Assembly (NCBI GenBank): GCA_014773175.1
Contig: VXCM01004991.1
Location: 1 to 64,000 of the forward strand
Origin: Lucifuga dentata
Taxonomy: Eukaryota; Chordata; Actinopteri; Ophidiiformes; Bythitidae
Length of the DNA: 64,000 nt
Reading direction: 5' to 3'
Positions 50,641 through 63,300 of the stretch are shown piece after piece. Every line of letters begins with the position of its first letter. Position 1 is the first letter of the stretch. A program made the translations under genes and the position numbers. The notes beneath the pieces were generated by a model that did no database searches, had not been told where the DNA came from, and saw only the letters and a list, made by a program, of their open reading frames with translations.

Positions 50641-52600
50641 GCAGTTACATGTGTAGAATAGAGGAGATAACTGAATGGACAGCCCGGTCTGTGTTATGTA
50701 TTATTTGTGAGTAATGGAGTCATTTGGGGGGTTTCAGTAGTCACGCTGTGCTACTAAACAGTAGATTGTAAAACTAATCCATATTTTTTCCAGCCTTGTA
50801 ATTATTGTGCCTAATTATGTGCCAGTTTAATTAAAACCTGCCTGTTGAATCCTTTACAGTAATACCCAACCTGAACCAGGCTCATATTATGGTGAATGAT
50901 TTCTGTTGTGTTATCTCACGTTCATTTTTACAACCTGCTCTTTAGCTTCTTCAACAACAATTTAGTTAAAGTGATTTATATCAGTGGAAATTTGCTCTTG
51001 ATTCATTTTATCATTGTTTTTTTTTAATCTGTTAATCTGCTGTAAATGTTCTGGTTCTCTAATAAAATTGATGCATATTTAATATGCTGATATCTCTTTA
51101 AATGAGGGTAACTGCAATTTAAAGCAGCATTAGAAGAGAAATACTAGTAATCTTAATAAATTTAATCTAATCCCTCTAATGTCTGTAAAATATTCCACTG
51201 ATCAGAGTAAATTTAATATTGTAAAAGACTAAAACCTGGAGTTGCTCCTTAAATAACAAATTCCAAACAAATTTATTTATCTGCATTTAATGGGCTTTAT
51301 TTTTACACGTCAAACAATCAATTCTGCAGTCACAAAGTCACCTTGGGCACTTCTATAACATGCATACATGCAGATTATATATTTTCTGTACAGATAAAAT
51401 CCAGATTGATCTGTCCTTGATTGTAGAAATAATCATCAAGGCATTATTTCTACAACTTATTTTAAGATATTAAAACTGACAAAATAGCTAAGAGGGTGAT
51501 TGTCCAAAGGGAAATCATTACCATTATTTCCAAATATATTTTCAGAAAACTATATACAACATATTCTTACAAATACCTTCAGATAGCCTTGTAGAGGATA
51601 CAGCCTAACTGATAAATTTGTGTCTTTGGTAGCAAGGTTGTCAAATCCAACTGTAATCAGATTTTTGCCTCATTTTGCAGATTGTTCATTGCATCGCATC
51701 AATTTATCAGCAGCCTGTGGTTCTACTGTATACTACTGTCTTAAAGAGTGCTGCTGCTTCTTTTCAGCTTCTTTATCACCGTAAATGTGCTTTACTCAAC
51801 ACAAACGCTTTAATTATCTCATTCAGGCTGTCGCTGCCAACAGTCTGCAGCCTTCATTTTGTGTGTGTGGGTGTTGATCCTCAGGAGAATGTTCTGGCAA
51901 AGCTAAGGAGAAGTGAGTCACGATGTTACCAAAACAGATTCAACTCAGATAGCTCCTACACACTCTTAATGTGATCATACTTTGCAGTGTTCTCACATTC
52001 CACAATATTTAGGCTTCAGTGCAGGTAAAAGCAGCTTGCAGTCAGCGTTTCAGTTCATCCCAAAAGTGTTAGGGCTGGGTTGAGGTCAGTGCGGCCTCTT
52101 GGCCAAAGCATGCTGGGATACCCTGCACAGGATTAGCAGTATAGAGAATGAATGGGTGGATAGGTGGAAGTGCCTACCCCAAACCATGAGATGAAGCTCC
52201 AGACAATTATACCTCCTCTATTCCTAAATTAATGAACCTACTAATCAGAAGGGATTCCTCATATTTTTGGCCATGTAGTGTATCTCTTTACTGGACACAG
52301 AGATGATATTGATTTCTATCTTTTCATCTAAATCTGGGTAAAATGACATATATTTCCCTAAATAGGATTACATTTCTTTAAATTCCTATTTACTTTTAAA
52401 ATATTATAGCCTTTAATTCAATCGTGTATTATTCTCATGATAAGATTTGCTTTTGCCTTTGTTCTGTGCCTGTTCAGTGAGAACCGACTCATCTTTGTTG
52501 TCCACATTCTCCTCACCATCTGCAAGTGTTGTTGACAGCGATTTTGATTGACGCCTCGTGCAGCCAATGAATGCCCCTGCCGTTATACACTTGGAGCCTG
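50641..52600. other. Intergenic region pigq - rab40c
   Basis: No coding exon found. At about 52065-52280 a degenerate repeat is suggested by TTGAGGTCAGTGCGGCCTC, GGGATACCCTGCACAGGATT and TTTTTGGCCATGTAGTGTA, the last resembling a Tc1-type end. The rest is AT-rich and featureless to my eye. Confidence 0.4.
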
Positions 52601-52620
52601 TGTCCAATCAGATGACAGGA

Positions 52621-52860
52621 GAGGCGGGGTCTATTAGGAGGAGGCGGGGACAGACCTTGGCGAGCCGATCTGTCAGCAGCAGCTCAGTCAGTGTTGTTCT
52701 GCGGGATAGAGCAGCTTTCGCAGCGATAATGACTGAACATAATGGAGAAGAATGGATTCACCACGGAATGAAATCACACAGTACACCTACAGAGACTTGG
52801 ACTGGACTTAAATATCCTACATCATTTTGAACACCTAGATATTGCGCAGTAAAGTTACGT
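52621..52860 (+). promoter_or_regulatory. Probable promoter / non-coding first exon of rab40c
   Basis: Two GC boxes (GAGGCGGGG at 52621 and 52641) lie 1.2 kb upstream of the rab40c start codon in otherwise AT-rich DNA. The sequence after them stays relatively GC-rich to about 52760. The coding exon at 53875 is preceded by a possible acceptor, so a 5' UTR intron is likely. The exact transcription start is not visible. Confidence 0.4.
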
Positions 52861-53874
52861 GGATTTTTGTTGCCTGGATTAAATAAAGACAAGGGGGCCA
52901 CAGACGTCCGTTGAAGTTAAGCTAAGTTAGCAGTTAGCTCCCTGCGAAAAACCAGTTGTCCTTTTTTATCCAGCTTAGAACAGGTAGCTAAACGCTAACG
53001 TAATGCGTAGCTTTGTATAACGTGACATGTCAGTGACGGTGTCTTTAACTAATTATGGTTATGACTGCTTTGGTAATGCTAGCACCAGTGGAAAGAGTGT
53101 AGAGGGTTAACTAGCCTGTGCTAAGCTAGCTGGTTAGCTCTGTGGTAGGCTAGCTTGTTGTTCCGCCGCTAACCAGCTAGACTTTTGTTTGTTTTCCGGA
53201 GAAGTTGTTGCTATATCTCAGTAGGAATGGACAGCATTATATTATCTTTAATAGGCACTAGCATGTTTTTTGTCCCCTGCTATACATACTTTTGCCACCA
53301 AGCCTGCAAGAGTCATTCCTGATTCCTGTGACCCAGCTGAGTTATATTATAGGTAAACGGATGTTTACCTGTGAGTAATTTGTTGGTTCTAGAAATATCT
53401 TAGATCTCAGATTTGTGGTTATACCTATTTGAGGCAGTTAGTCATCAGCTAGGGAGGCAATACTAGTTGTTTACATAAGGTAAAGGTGTGTTTTTCCCAC
53501 TAAGCACCACCTGTGACCAAACTATTATTATTTTTTTTTTATATTTTGCTGTAAGGGTGTTTTGCTTGCCAGATCCTATTTTTTTCACCCACTTTGCTTT
53601 TACGTAGGACATACCTGTGAGACTGATTTATTTGCCCTTTCTGAACATTGAAATCTGTTTTCCACACAATTGAGGGCAGTCTTGAAACTTAGTAAGTAAA
53701 ACAAGGACTTAAAGCTGGTGGACCCCTATTAAGCCAGTTCATGGCAAAAATAGATCAAGAGGAATAGAATAACATAGGAAGGCTGGTCAACCATCTTTGT
53801 GTTTGTATCCACGGGGAACTTGTACGACACCCATCTTCAGCCTCAGTCATCCGTGGGCTCAGATGTGAGGCAAG

Positions 53875-56800
53875 ATGGGGAGCCAAGGCAGTCCGGTGAA
53901 AAGCTACGACTACCTGCTCAAGTTCCTCCTGGTTGGAGACAGCGACGTGGGCAAAGGAGAGATCCTGGACAGCCTGCAGGACGGATCTGCTGAGTCTCCA
54001 TACGCTTACAGCAGTGGTGAGTCACTCTTGTCATGGCTGATCAGGACCTTTTGGTTTAGTGTTAATGCGTTCCTCATGTTGTGTCATGCTTGCTCATCAC
54101 AAAGTCCTGAACGCTGGAGCTGTTTGTGTCATTGTGTGGACTGTGGAGAATGTACACTGAGCCCTTTTAACAAAACTGTTTGTACAAACACCTTCTACTA
54201 CACTCTCACTGACACCCACAGGACTCCAACAGCAATGAGTGCAGCAGTTAAGAATGTGTGTGCATTGTGCAGTGTTAGAGCAGAAGGCTGATGATGTTTT
54301 GCTTGGTGAAATGATCCCTCACAGGGTGTGGGAGCCCAAATCACCTGTGTAACTCTCTTTACGCTAGAAGCTCACTACAGTAGCTGCTGCTTGCTGCAGT
54401 AAGCTGACGGTATGTGGCTTCAGAAAAACTGCTACACACACACACACACACACGCATACTCCCATTAAAAGGGTGGAAGACTTAGAAGGAGAGAGGATAG
54501 GGCAGAGGAGAAAAAAAGAGAATAAGACATGATCCTTGTGAAGGATTGTTTTTGTAGCAAGCTGAAATCACTTGAAATTAATGGTAAGAAGGAATAACAC
54601 AGAATGCTTTGGAAAATGCTCAGCAGCAGTAATGTAAACTGTGTGTAACTTGCAGTAAGCAAGCCATCATGTAAAAATGGTGGTATGGTCATCATGTAAA
54701 AATGGTTGACGTTCGTCATCAGATAACGCCGGTATTAAAAAGCGAAGCCAATTAAACTGCAAAAGCAGGTTGGCAAAAAAGACTTTTAAGAGCAGCTGCC
54801 TGACAGAGACTATTAAATCTTGTTTTTTCATTCCAAACAACCCGACAATGGAAAATTCTCCCGAGTTACACAAAGGATGCCAATCTATTGTTTCCCTGCA
54901 GCCGTGGACAGTTCTGACAGTGGACTGTCCACAGCCAGCAGTTATCAGACTGGATGCAGGCCAGCTTAGAGATAACCCCCTTCCTGAAGGAGAGGTGGGT
55001 CATAGATTGCGTGACACACACGCACACACACAATATTTATAGTTATGAGAAGCTGAACCCGGTGTAATCCTCTTAAACGATGCACAGACTACCGACAGAG
55101 CTGAGCATCAAACCAAGCCTCAAAGCTGTCAAATCAGATTTCCTGCACTTTATCTTTCATTGTGCTCTTTTTTACTTGCCAATTTTCCTTCATTCTCCAC
55201 CTTTCCTTCTTTCTTTCTTCACATACATACACATTGTCTGCGCCTGTAAGTGGTGACAGCTATGGATTTCCTCATCAGTTTTTTGGCCTCTATTCCCAGT
55301 TGGAGTATCTGCTAATACTGAGTATCTGCCAGGACGGAATCCTGAAAAGATCTTTATGTTTTCTAACATAATACAGCTGCACGGTGTGGATGTGTTTGTC
55401 TGATATGGCTGCTGTTGGCTGTTTGAGCAGAGGGGAACTCTCTTTGAAAAGCCTCTGTTGAGGTTTCTCCCACTTTTTTTCCTTACGTGGCTAAAGATTT
55501 GTTCAGGGAGTTCTTCCTGTTGTCATCTTAGAGCTTTGGCTGGTTTGGGGAATGTTGATATGTGGGCCTGTCAAGCCTTTTTGAGACAGTGTTTGTTATA
55601 CTGTGTAACTCTGTATTAATAAGGAAATATAACCTGCATCACCGCTCATGTAGTCTCACATCTACAGGATGAGAAACGTCAGGGACTAAGTAATTTCTGA
55701 CACATAAAGAATATCTCTAACATTTAATGAAATCACATGCTATAACAGCAAGAAATACTGCCTTTACATGAAGGTTGTGTTTTCTGTAATGACCCAAATA
55801 ATATAATACAATCAAGTACATCACCATAAACTACTGCCTGAAAAATGACCATGGAGATGAATCAGTACCTCAGACAACAACATGGTGCAGAGAAATAGCC
55901 TTAGAAAAAGCATCCATCTGTGGGAATAGAAGTATTCAGTAAAGCAGAGCAGACATCAGAGAGGTTATTGATCAGCTGGATGGCTAAGTGAGCCGTGGCA
56001 GCAAGAGGAAAGGAGCATCTCAGCTTCATGTCATCTCTGCTGAGCTCAGCAGCTTCATGCTGCCGCAGATGAGAAGATGTCGCTAATGTTGTTAGCTAGC
56101 AGCTGCGAGGCTGAAGCAGACATGAGAAGCTGTGGAAAACTGGGAGGACTTGTTTTTTTCTGCATTGGTTGTAAAATATTACTATTATGGTGATATATAT
56201 TTTTTTTTTTGTGAGTCAAATATTCATGCAGCTAAATACACTTCTGGTGACATTTCTTTTTAATGGAGGTGTAGGAGGATTTGACATATACAGCTTTTAA
56301 CTGGAGCTGAAACTTTTATTCAATGAGTCACTTTGAGTGAAAGGTAATTCAGGACAATTTTATTACTTGGTTAAGAGATTTATAAAGTAAAAATATCCAA
56401 ATTTGCTTCTTACAGCCTTTGGAAATTTTGCTTTGTCATAGGACAAAATAAACAGTTTGAAGATATCTTCTTTTTTTTCTTACTGCTAACTTTTGATTTA
56501 TCTTAGTTTTTGATATTTTGCAAGCTAAATGTTTATTTGGTTGTTCAAAAAAAAAAAAAAAAAAAAAATCACCCAAATCACAAAAAACATATTTTCTCAT
56601 CCCTGGTGGTTCTTTTCCATACACATAGTTTTGGTTTTACTTGGTAAAGTTCTGGAAGCTCCTTCATCTGAGCTATTCACTATTATTTACCTTCAGTAGA
56701 AAACTGATAAATCGATATTGAAATCATGAGTTGTTTTTTTTTTTTGTTTTTTTTAGGCCAAATAATATTCTTGACTGGTTTAGCAGCTTTGGTCATACGT

Positions 56801-59753
56801 TGTAAACAATCACACCTGAAGCTGCTGAGTAGTAATTAAACATCATATTGGAGGCGGAGAAAATTGATTATGTGCTGGTTTACCTGTTAGACAGTGCGAG
56901 GACTATGATCAGACAGGAAGTCACATGTCCAGACATGTGGCAGGTGTAGCATGAGACAGCGGTGTGTCAGATAAACAGAACTCGTCAGCGGCCTGAGGCA
57001 GGAAACTGACGCATCTGTCCTCACAGGTGAACTACAAACATCACCTGTCTCACTAATTTACATTCAGAGGTTAAAATATGTTTTTTTTTATGTAAGAAAT
57101 GATCAAAGCCCACTTTGGATGACATAATTCTGCTTTAGGTTCTTTATCCATGTTTGTAATTTGAAATACTAGTGCAGTGCCTGTTGAAAATGTGCCTGTT
57201 CAGACATGGTCGGACTTTATGGTGTGTGCTGCAGCCTACCATTAGTGCCTGTGGACCGGAGCGTATGCCGCCACACCCGGAGTGTATCCTGCCACGCGGA
57301 CTACTTTTTACCAGCACAGCTCAATTCAAGAACCGCTCATCCAAACAACTTCACATGTGACGCTGCAGGTCTTTGAGTCCTGAGACATAAACCTGCTGAA
57401 TTTCTACTTCAGCGCCAGGTTCCAGAGATGTTGGTGCCACAGACAGAGATTTCTGGCTTTATAGATAGATTAATGGTAAACAAGACAACCATTGGTTGAT
57501 AATTGATGGTCGATCGTGTTTCTTATTGGTTGGTTGAGCTCAGAATTATGCCAAGATCCTGTCTGATAAATTTAAAGTGTCTAACTTCCTCCTTTTTCTT
57601 CTGTTCCTGTATTTTTAACTTTAAAAACCACTCCTAGTCGATACCTTTGCGTAAGACGAGTGAAAACAGCTGTGAAATGAAAACTTCATGTTCAGAGCTC
57701 AAAAGATTTCCGCTGCGGTTGCTTTTATTTTCCTAAATACACGGTTGTCACATTTTCCAAAGCTAATGACAGTCCTGCATGTGGAGTTGAGTTCAGTGAC
57801 ACTCAGATTCAGCTGAAGCGCCTCAGATAGACGATGAGTTCAGGTTGCTGGAATCAGGATTGATGATGCATCCATTTGCTTAATGCTGTGCGTCTTCTCT
57901 CTCTGTCTCTCTGTGCAGGTATCGACTATAAAACCACCACTATTCTTCTGGATGGGAGGAGAGTGAAGCTGGAGCTTTGGTAAGCACAACTCCCCTCTGA
58001 ACACCAGCCTGCTGGTGTTGTTGTCTGGACAATAGAGAAAGTACCCGCTGCTGTTTTTTCTGGCTCGTACTCATGAATCCCTCAGCAAAGCACCATTCTG
58101 GACTTAAAGTCACAAGGTACTTCACTTTCAAAACACATAAAAGGGATAAATACATGAAACAAAATACAAAAATACACCAAATACACAGGCATTTCACCAT
58201 TGATGCTGATAAAATAGAATTTTTGGAAATAAAAAAAGCAAATGTGGAAAGAAATCCATATATGATTCAGCATTTATTGGGGAAACATGCTCTTAACTTG
58301 CAGGAATGAGGTTTTATTGTTAGCTTGCAGATGATTCCTGCATCCATCAAGCTAATATGACTGCATATGTTTGCTCAGGTAAAATATAATGTTAAAATCA
58401 GGCGTTAACATTAGAGCCAATTCGTGTTTCCCTGAATAACTTACACCAGTCATCCTCAAAGTCCAGACTTCGATCCAGATCTGGACCAAGCTACAACTGT
58501 CTCTGGACTCTGAGCTGATTATATTTATCATATGTATTATTTGTATTATCTGCAAGACAAAACTCCGTTTTCGTTTTCTCCACTGCAAGCAGCGGAGAAA
58601 GTGCAGCCGAACGTCCGACTGCTCCACCGTCTGTGTGAGAACGTCTGCTCTGCTTTGGTTATCTCCATGACAACGATGGGTTGACACGGCGTTGGGCTCA
58701 TTGAGAGTAGACAGTGCAGCTAGTTTCATCAGACGTTTAAACTGCATTTTAAACTGTATCGGATCCATATTGGATATTGAACTTGTCCCCAATAAGAAGG
58801 TGAAGCTGCTGCACATGGCGCTCCGTCATCAAATACGTTGAATGAAAATGAAGGTTAGGAATGTTTTGCCGCTTCCAGGTGCAAGTGGGTTTAATGCTGA
58901 GGGTGTCATCATTTACCCTCCGCATGCTAAATAAATGAGCGGCGTCAGAACAGATGCGTGTAATTGGCCGGTAGGAAGAGGCTGCAGAACTGTTTGGTGG
59001 AAGTGGGCCAAGGAATTCAGCTCCTCAGGGGAGAACCAACGCCTCGTTTCTCCCGTGGGGAGAAAACTAGAGAACTTTACAGGAAGAACATTTCAGAATG
59101 CAGAATATTTCTGCTGCCTCACTCTTTCTCTTTCTCATCACTGTGACACTTCTTTCTAAATCTTGTCATTTTTACTAACTCACATTATTTACCTCTCTCT
59201 AAGCTTTCTCTCTCTCTCTCGCATTACAAATCAGGTTTGGTTTTTAATCTCTCGTCTTCTTCTTTTGATTTCTGCAGTATTGTGTCTTAACATCGTGTTT
59301 TCTGGTTGTATTTGATGCTTTATTGCATTTTATTTCTCTCCTGGTTTTATTTATTTGTACTTGTGTTTTATGGATGTGCAGCACTTTGGTCCACCTTGTT
59401 GGTTTTGCTCATGAATAAATTGACGTGACTTCTCTGCAGGGACACGTCAGGACAGGGGAGGTTCTGCACCATCTTTCGCTCTTATTCCCGTGGCGCTCAG
59501 GTGAGAAACAGATGACTGAAATAGACTAAACAGGAAGCGGCTCTGTGCTTTATTGAGTAACGCTTGTCTTATTTTGAAGGTCAGAGATCACATTTGTGAA
59601 AAAGTGACAGATTTTAATCTTTCTGTGAACTTCAAGATTTCAGCTAAAAATAAACCTTTAATCCAAATTTATAGTAAGAGTGTTTTTTTTTTTTAACCAG
59701 CAGTTCTGCTCTCCATGACTATGAAGGACTTGCAGTTGATTGTGTGTGTGCGC

Positions 59754-59785
<32 letters not shown>

Positions 59786-60263
59786 CTTCTCTCCAGGGAA
59801 TCCTGCTGGTGTATGACATCACCAACCGGTGGTCCTTCGATGGCATCGACCGGTGGATCAGAGAGATTGATGAGGTGAGTCGGGTGGGTGGATGAGGGTC
59901 TGACGATGGGCGGAGTCACTCATCTCCGCCTAACAGCCCAGATATGTATGCTAAGATAAGAAAGATATGTTAAAATATATTAATCATTTGTGCATCATCA
60001 GTGTTGTAACTCATTTGTCAAACGTTTCTTTGCTCTCATTTACAACTTTTTTTTTCTTTTTTCTGTATCCTATTTTGCTGCAGCAACAACCCAGTTTGAT
60101 TCTTTAATGATCCTGCAGGGGAAATAAAATAGTTTCACGTTATCTTTTTTTTTTTTTTTTNTTTTTTTTTTTTTTTTTCCAGACTTCAGCAATTAGGCCA
60201 AAGTCCCATTTATGAGACAAGACAAAGAGTTGATAGGAGTCGTTAAGTGAATCACTTAAGACA

Positions 60264-60311
<48 letters not shown>

Positions 60312-63300
60312 TGGAGCTACTCTCGTGTCCTTCCTGCTGACTTATAAACAAGAGGATGTCCGTCTCTCTCTCTCTGTGGCTGAGGTGATATTTTTGGCCT
60401 CTGGAATGTATGTTTGAGATTTGCCTTTCCTGCTCCACCTTACAGACCTGGTGTGGCTGCAGATATCTCTGCATTCATTTAAATTCCAGCTCTTGTTTTA
60501 CCACACTGCAAAAAAACAAAAAGAAAAAAAAATCCATCTCTGAAAGTTCTCAAATTCTTCATTTAGGTCTTAGAACAAGTGAAATAAATCTGCGGTGAAC
60601 TAATTTACGTGATGTTTCTTTTAAGAATTTTCATATAGCGTCAGAATCGTCAAACCAAGACAGAAAAGGCAGATTACTGTGATTGAATTAAAAAAAATAA
60701 CAGCTGAGGTTCACCTCTGTGGCTTTTATTTTGTGTGTGTCATTAAAGGACCATACCATCTATTTTACATGTTTGAGCCTAATCAGTTTTCATACATGTA
60801 ATGTTACTGACAATCATTTCCCAAAGCATACTACTGGAACGGTGAATTAAAAATGTTTTTCCTACCTTCCAGACCGCCGTAGGTTCAGTTAATTCTGCTA
60901 TTAAAATCAACTTGTTGATACTTGAAACGTTCTTGGGATAGGTAATCCATCATCACCAACAAGACGTGTATTCAGGTTTTTTTTGAAGTTATGTAATTTT
61001 AGTGTTTAAGCTCAATAAAAAGCGTGGAGTGAATGTATGCCTCCACCGGGGAATATAGTCCCAAAAGAAGACCTGCGTTTATGGAAAAATTTAAAGGACC
61101 GTGACTTCATAAGGCTGTGTAACTATTAGCAGGAGAAACAGATTTTTAAGGTGGGTGTATCACTTGAATATTCGATTTTGAAAGAATTAAGAAATTTAGC
61201 AAAATATTAGGAAAGCTGAAATACGGTTTTATCCTTTGGGAAATGATTGTCAGTAACCTAACATGCATGAAAATTGAATATATTAGGCTCAAGCATGCAA
61301 AATGGATGGTATGGTCCTTTAATTACTGTGAAGTCTTTAAGCTGTATATTGGTGATCACATGATCATCCAGATTTGACTGTTGTCTGTATTGTCTTACTG
61401 TGTGTTAGAGAGAAATCCCTTACAAAGAACAGCAATAACACTACGTCTGTGCTGCTGCAAATCCTGAATCTCCATTATCCATGGACACACACACACACCC
61501 CACACACCCACAATTAGCAACTGTGGACGTAGTGAAAAGGATAATGTGAATTTGACAGCTCCTTGAATTAAATGATGCTGTTAAGCAGCCGACTGCTGTT
61601 ATTATGTTATGTAATGCTTTATTGTAATGGCTGATGGTGTAGCAATGAGTCACAGCAGAAAAAACGGTTTCATTAGAATAAAAATAATTTAACTGTAACT
61701 TGTTGCCGCCACCACAACACAGCTGATCAGACTGAGAAAACCAGGGAGGAAAGGATGAGAGGCAGAATGAAGGAGGTGAAGGAGGAAGAGAGGCTGTTCT
61801 GTTGCTGCCGTTTTTTAAAAAATTCCTTTTGTTAGAACAGATTGGTAGGAATGAGAAAATCCTGAGCCAAAGTAAGAGGACGGGCAGCTGAGAGTGATGA
61901 ATTAGTAACAAGCCACCACTATTCATTTCTTATGTATGTCATCTCTTTCTCCCCCTCCCTCCCTCTCTCGTTATTTAAAATGGAAGTATATCTAAAGTAA
62001 ATTTTGTGGAAATCGGGCCCCTAGTTGTTTGGACAAAACTGTGATGCAAATTTGGACAAAACTGTGATGCTGAACGAGAGATCAGGGATTAACCAGAATC
62101 ATTAGGAATCATCCTCTGGGGATCATGAATATCAGAACTGTCCAATTTAAGGAGATTGTATGAAATGTCATTTGAAAATAATGAATATTGACAACATATC
62201 AGTCATTTGATGATTTAGTCCTTAAATATAGCTAGCAATGTTTAAAACCCCTCAGAATGTAGTTTCTGCACAGCTAACCGTTTTGGTTTTCCCTTCCCAG
62301 CATGCACCAGGAGTTCCTCGGATCCTCGTCGGTAACCGGCTGCATCTGGCCTTCAAACGGCAAGTTCCCACCGAGCAGGCGAGGGCGTACGCCGAGAAAA
62401 ACGGCATGACCTTCTTTGAGGTGAGCCCCCTGTGCAACTTCAACGTCATCGAGTCCTTCACCGAGCTGTCACGCATCGTGCTGATGAGGCACGGCATGGA
62501 GAAGTTCTGGAGGCCCAACCGAGGTGGGTGGATGTGGAGCTGGTGTGTGTGTGTGTGTGTGTGCGCGTGTCACAGTCCACAGGTAACTGAAATAGCGACG
62601 TATTTACAACGTGAAATCAGGTTTACTCTCTCGTCTTGACGAGTCCTGGTGGTGTCTGTCTGTCTGTAACATCTGATGATTTGTATTCCATTTTTTTTTT
62701 TTTTTTTTNTTTTTTTTTTTTTTTTTAATTCTCTTAATGTGTAAGAAGTTTGTAATTTTTTAGTAAACTCGTTAAAGGATTTGCTTTGGTGATGAAACCA
62801 GATGGATTACATCCATCTGGTTTCAATGACAGTTTTCCTTTAATAGGATAATAAGGCTTCCTGGCTTTATTTTCAGTAGGGACGCGGTTCTGTGTGTCAT
62901 GCTGCGTTCACAGACCTCGGAAGTCAAACTTTTCCCATTTGGAAGTTCCAACTTCCAAACTCAAACCGTTCCAACCAAATGTAATCAAAAAAGCATAGCT
63001 GAACACCAATAAATACTGTAAAATTAAATAAACTTGGTAATAAATGCTAACTAAAGTAAAGTTAGACTACAGGACTGTTTGGTTTTGTTGTTTTACAATG
63101 ATATTAATCACAGTGGGTATTAAACTTTATGCAGAGAAATAATATTATGAAATTATTTACACTTACGTATCAATGGCAAACAGTTATTATACAAAATAGA
63201 TAGTTACCATGGCGATATATTCTGACCTTTTTCTTTCAATTTCACTCAAGAAAAAATACTTTATTCGCCTTTTAGCTGATCATTTCTATTCATAAAGCTC

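Noticed and set aside
53799..53993. Plus-strand ORF overlapping the rab40c start
   Set aside because: Different frame from the GTPase reading; no homology.
61441..61926. 161-codon minus-strand ORF
   Set aside because: Low-complexity Ser/Pro/Leu composition, no motif, lies in rab40c intron 4 and partly in simple repeat; no splice or start context.
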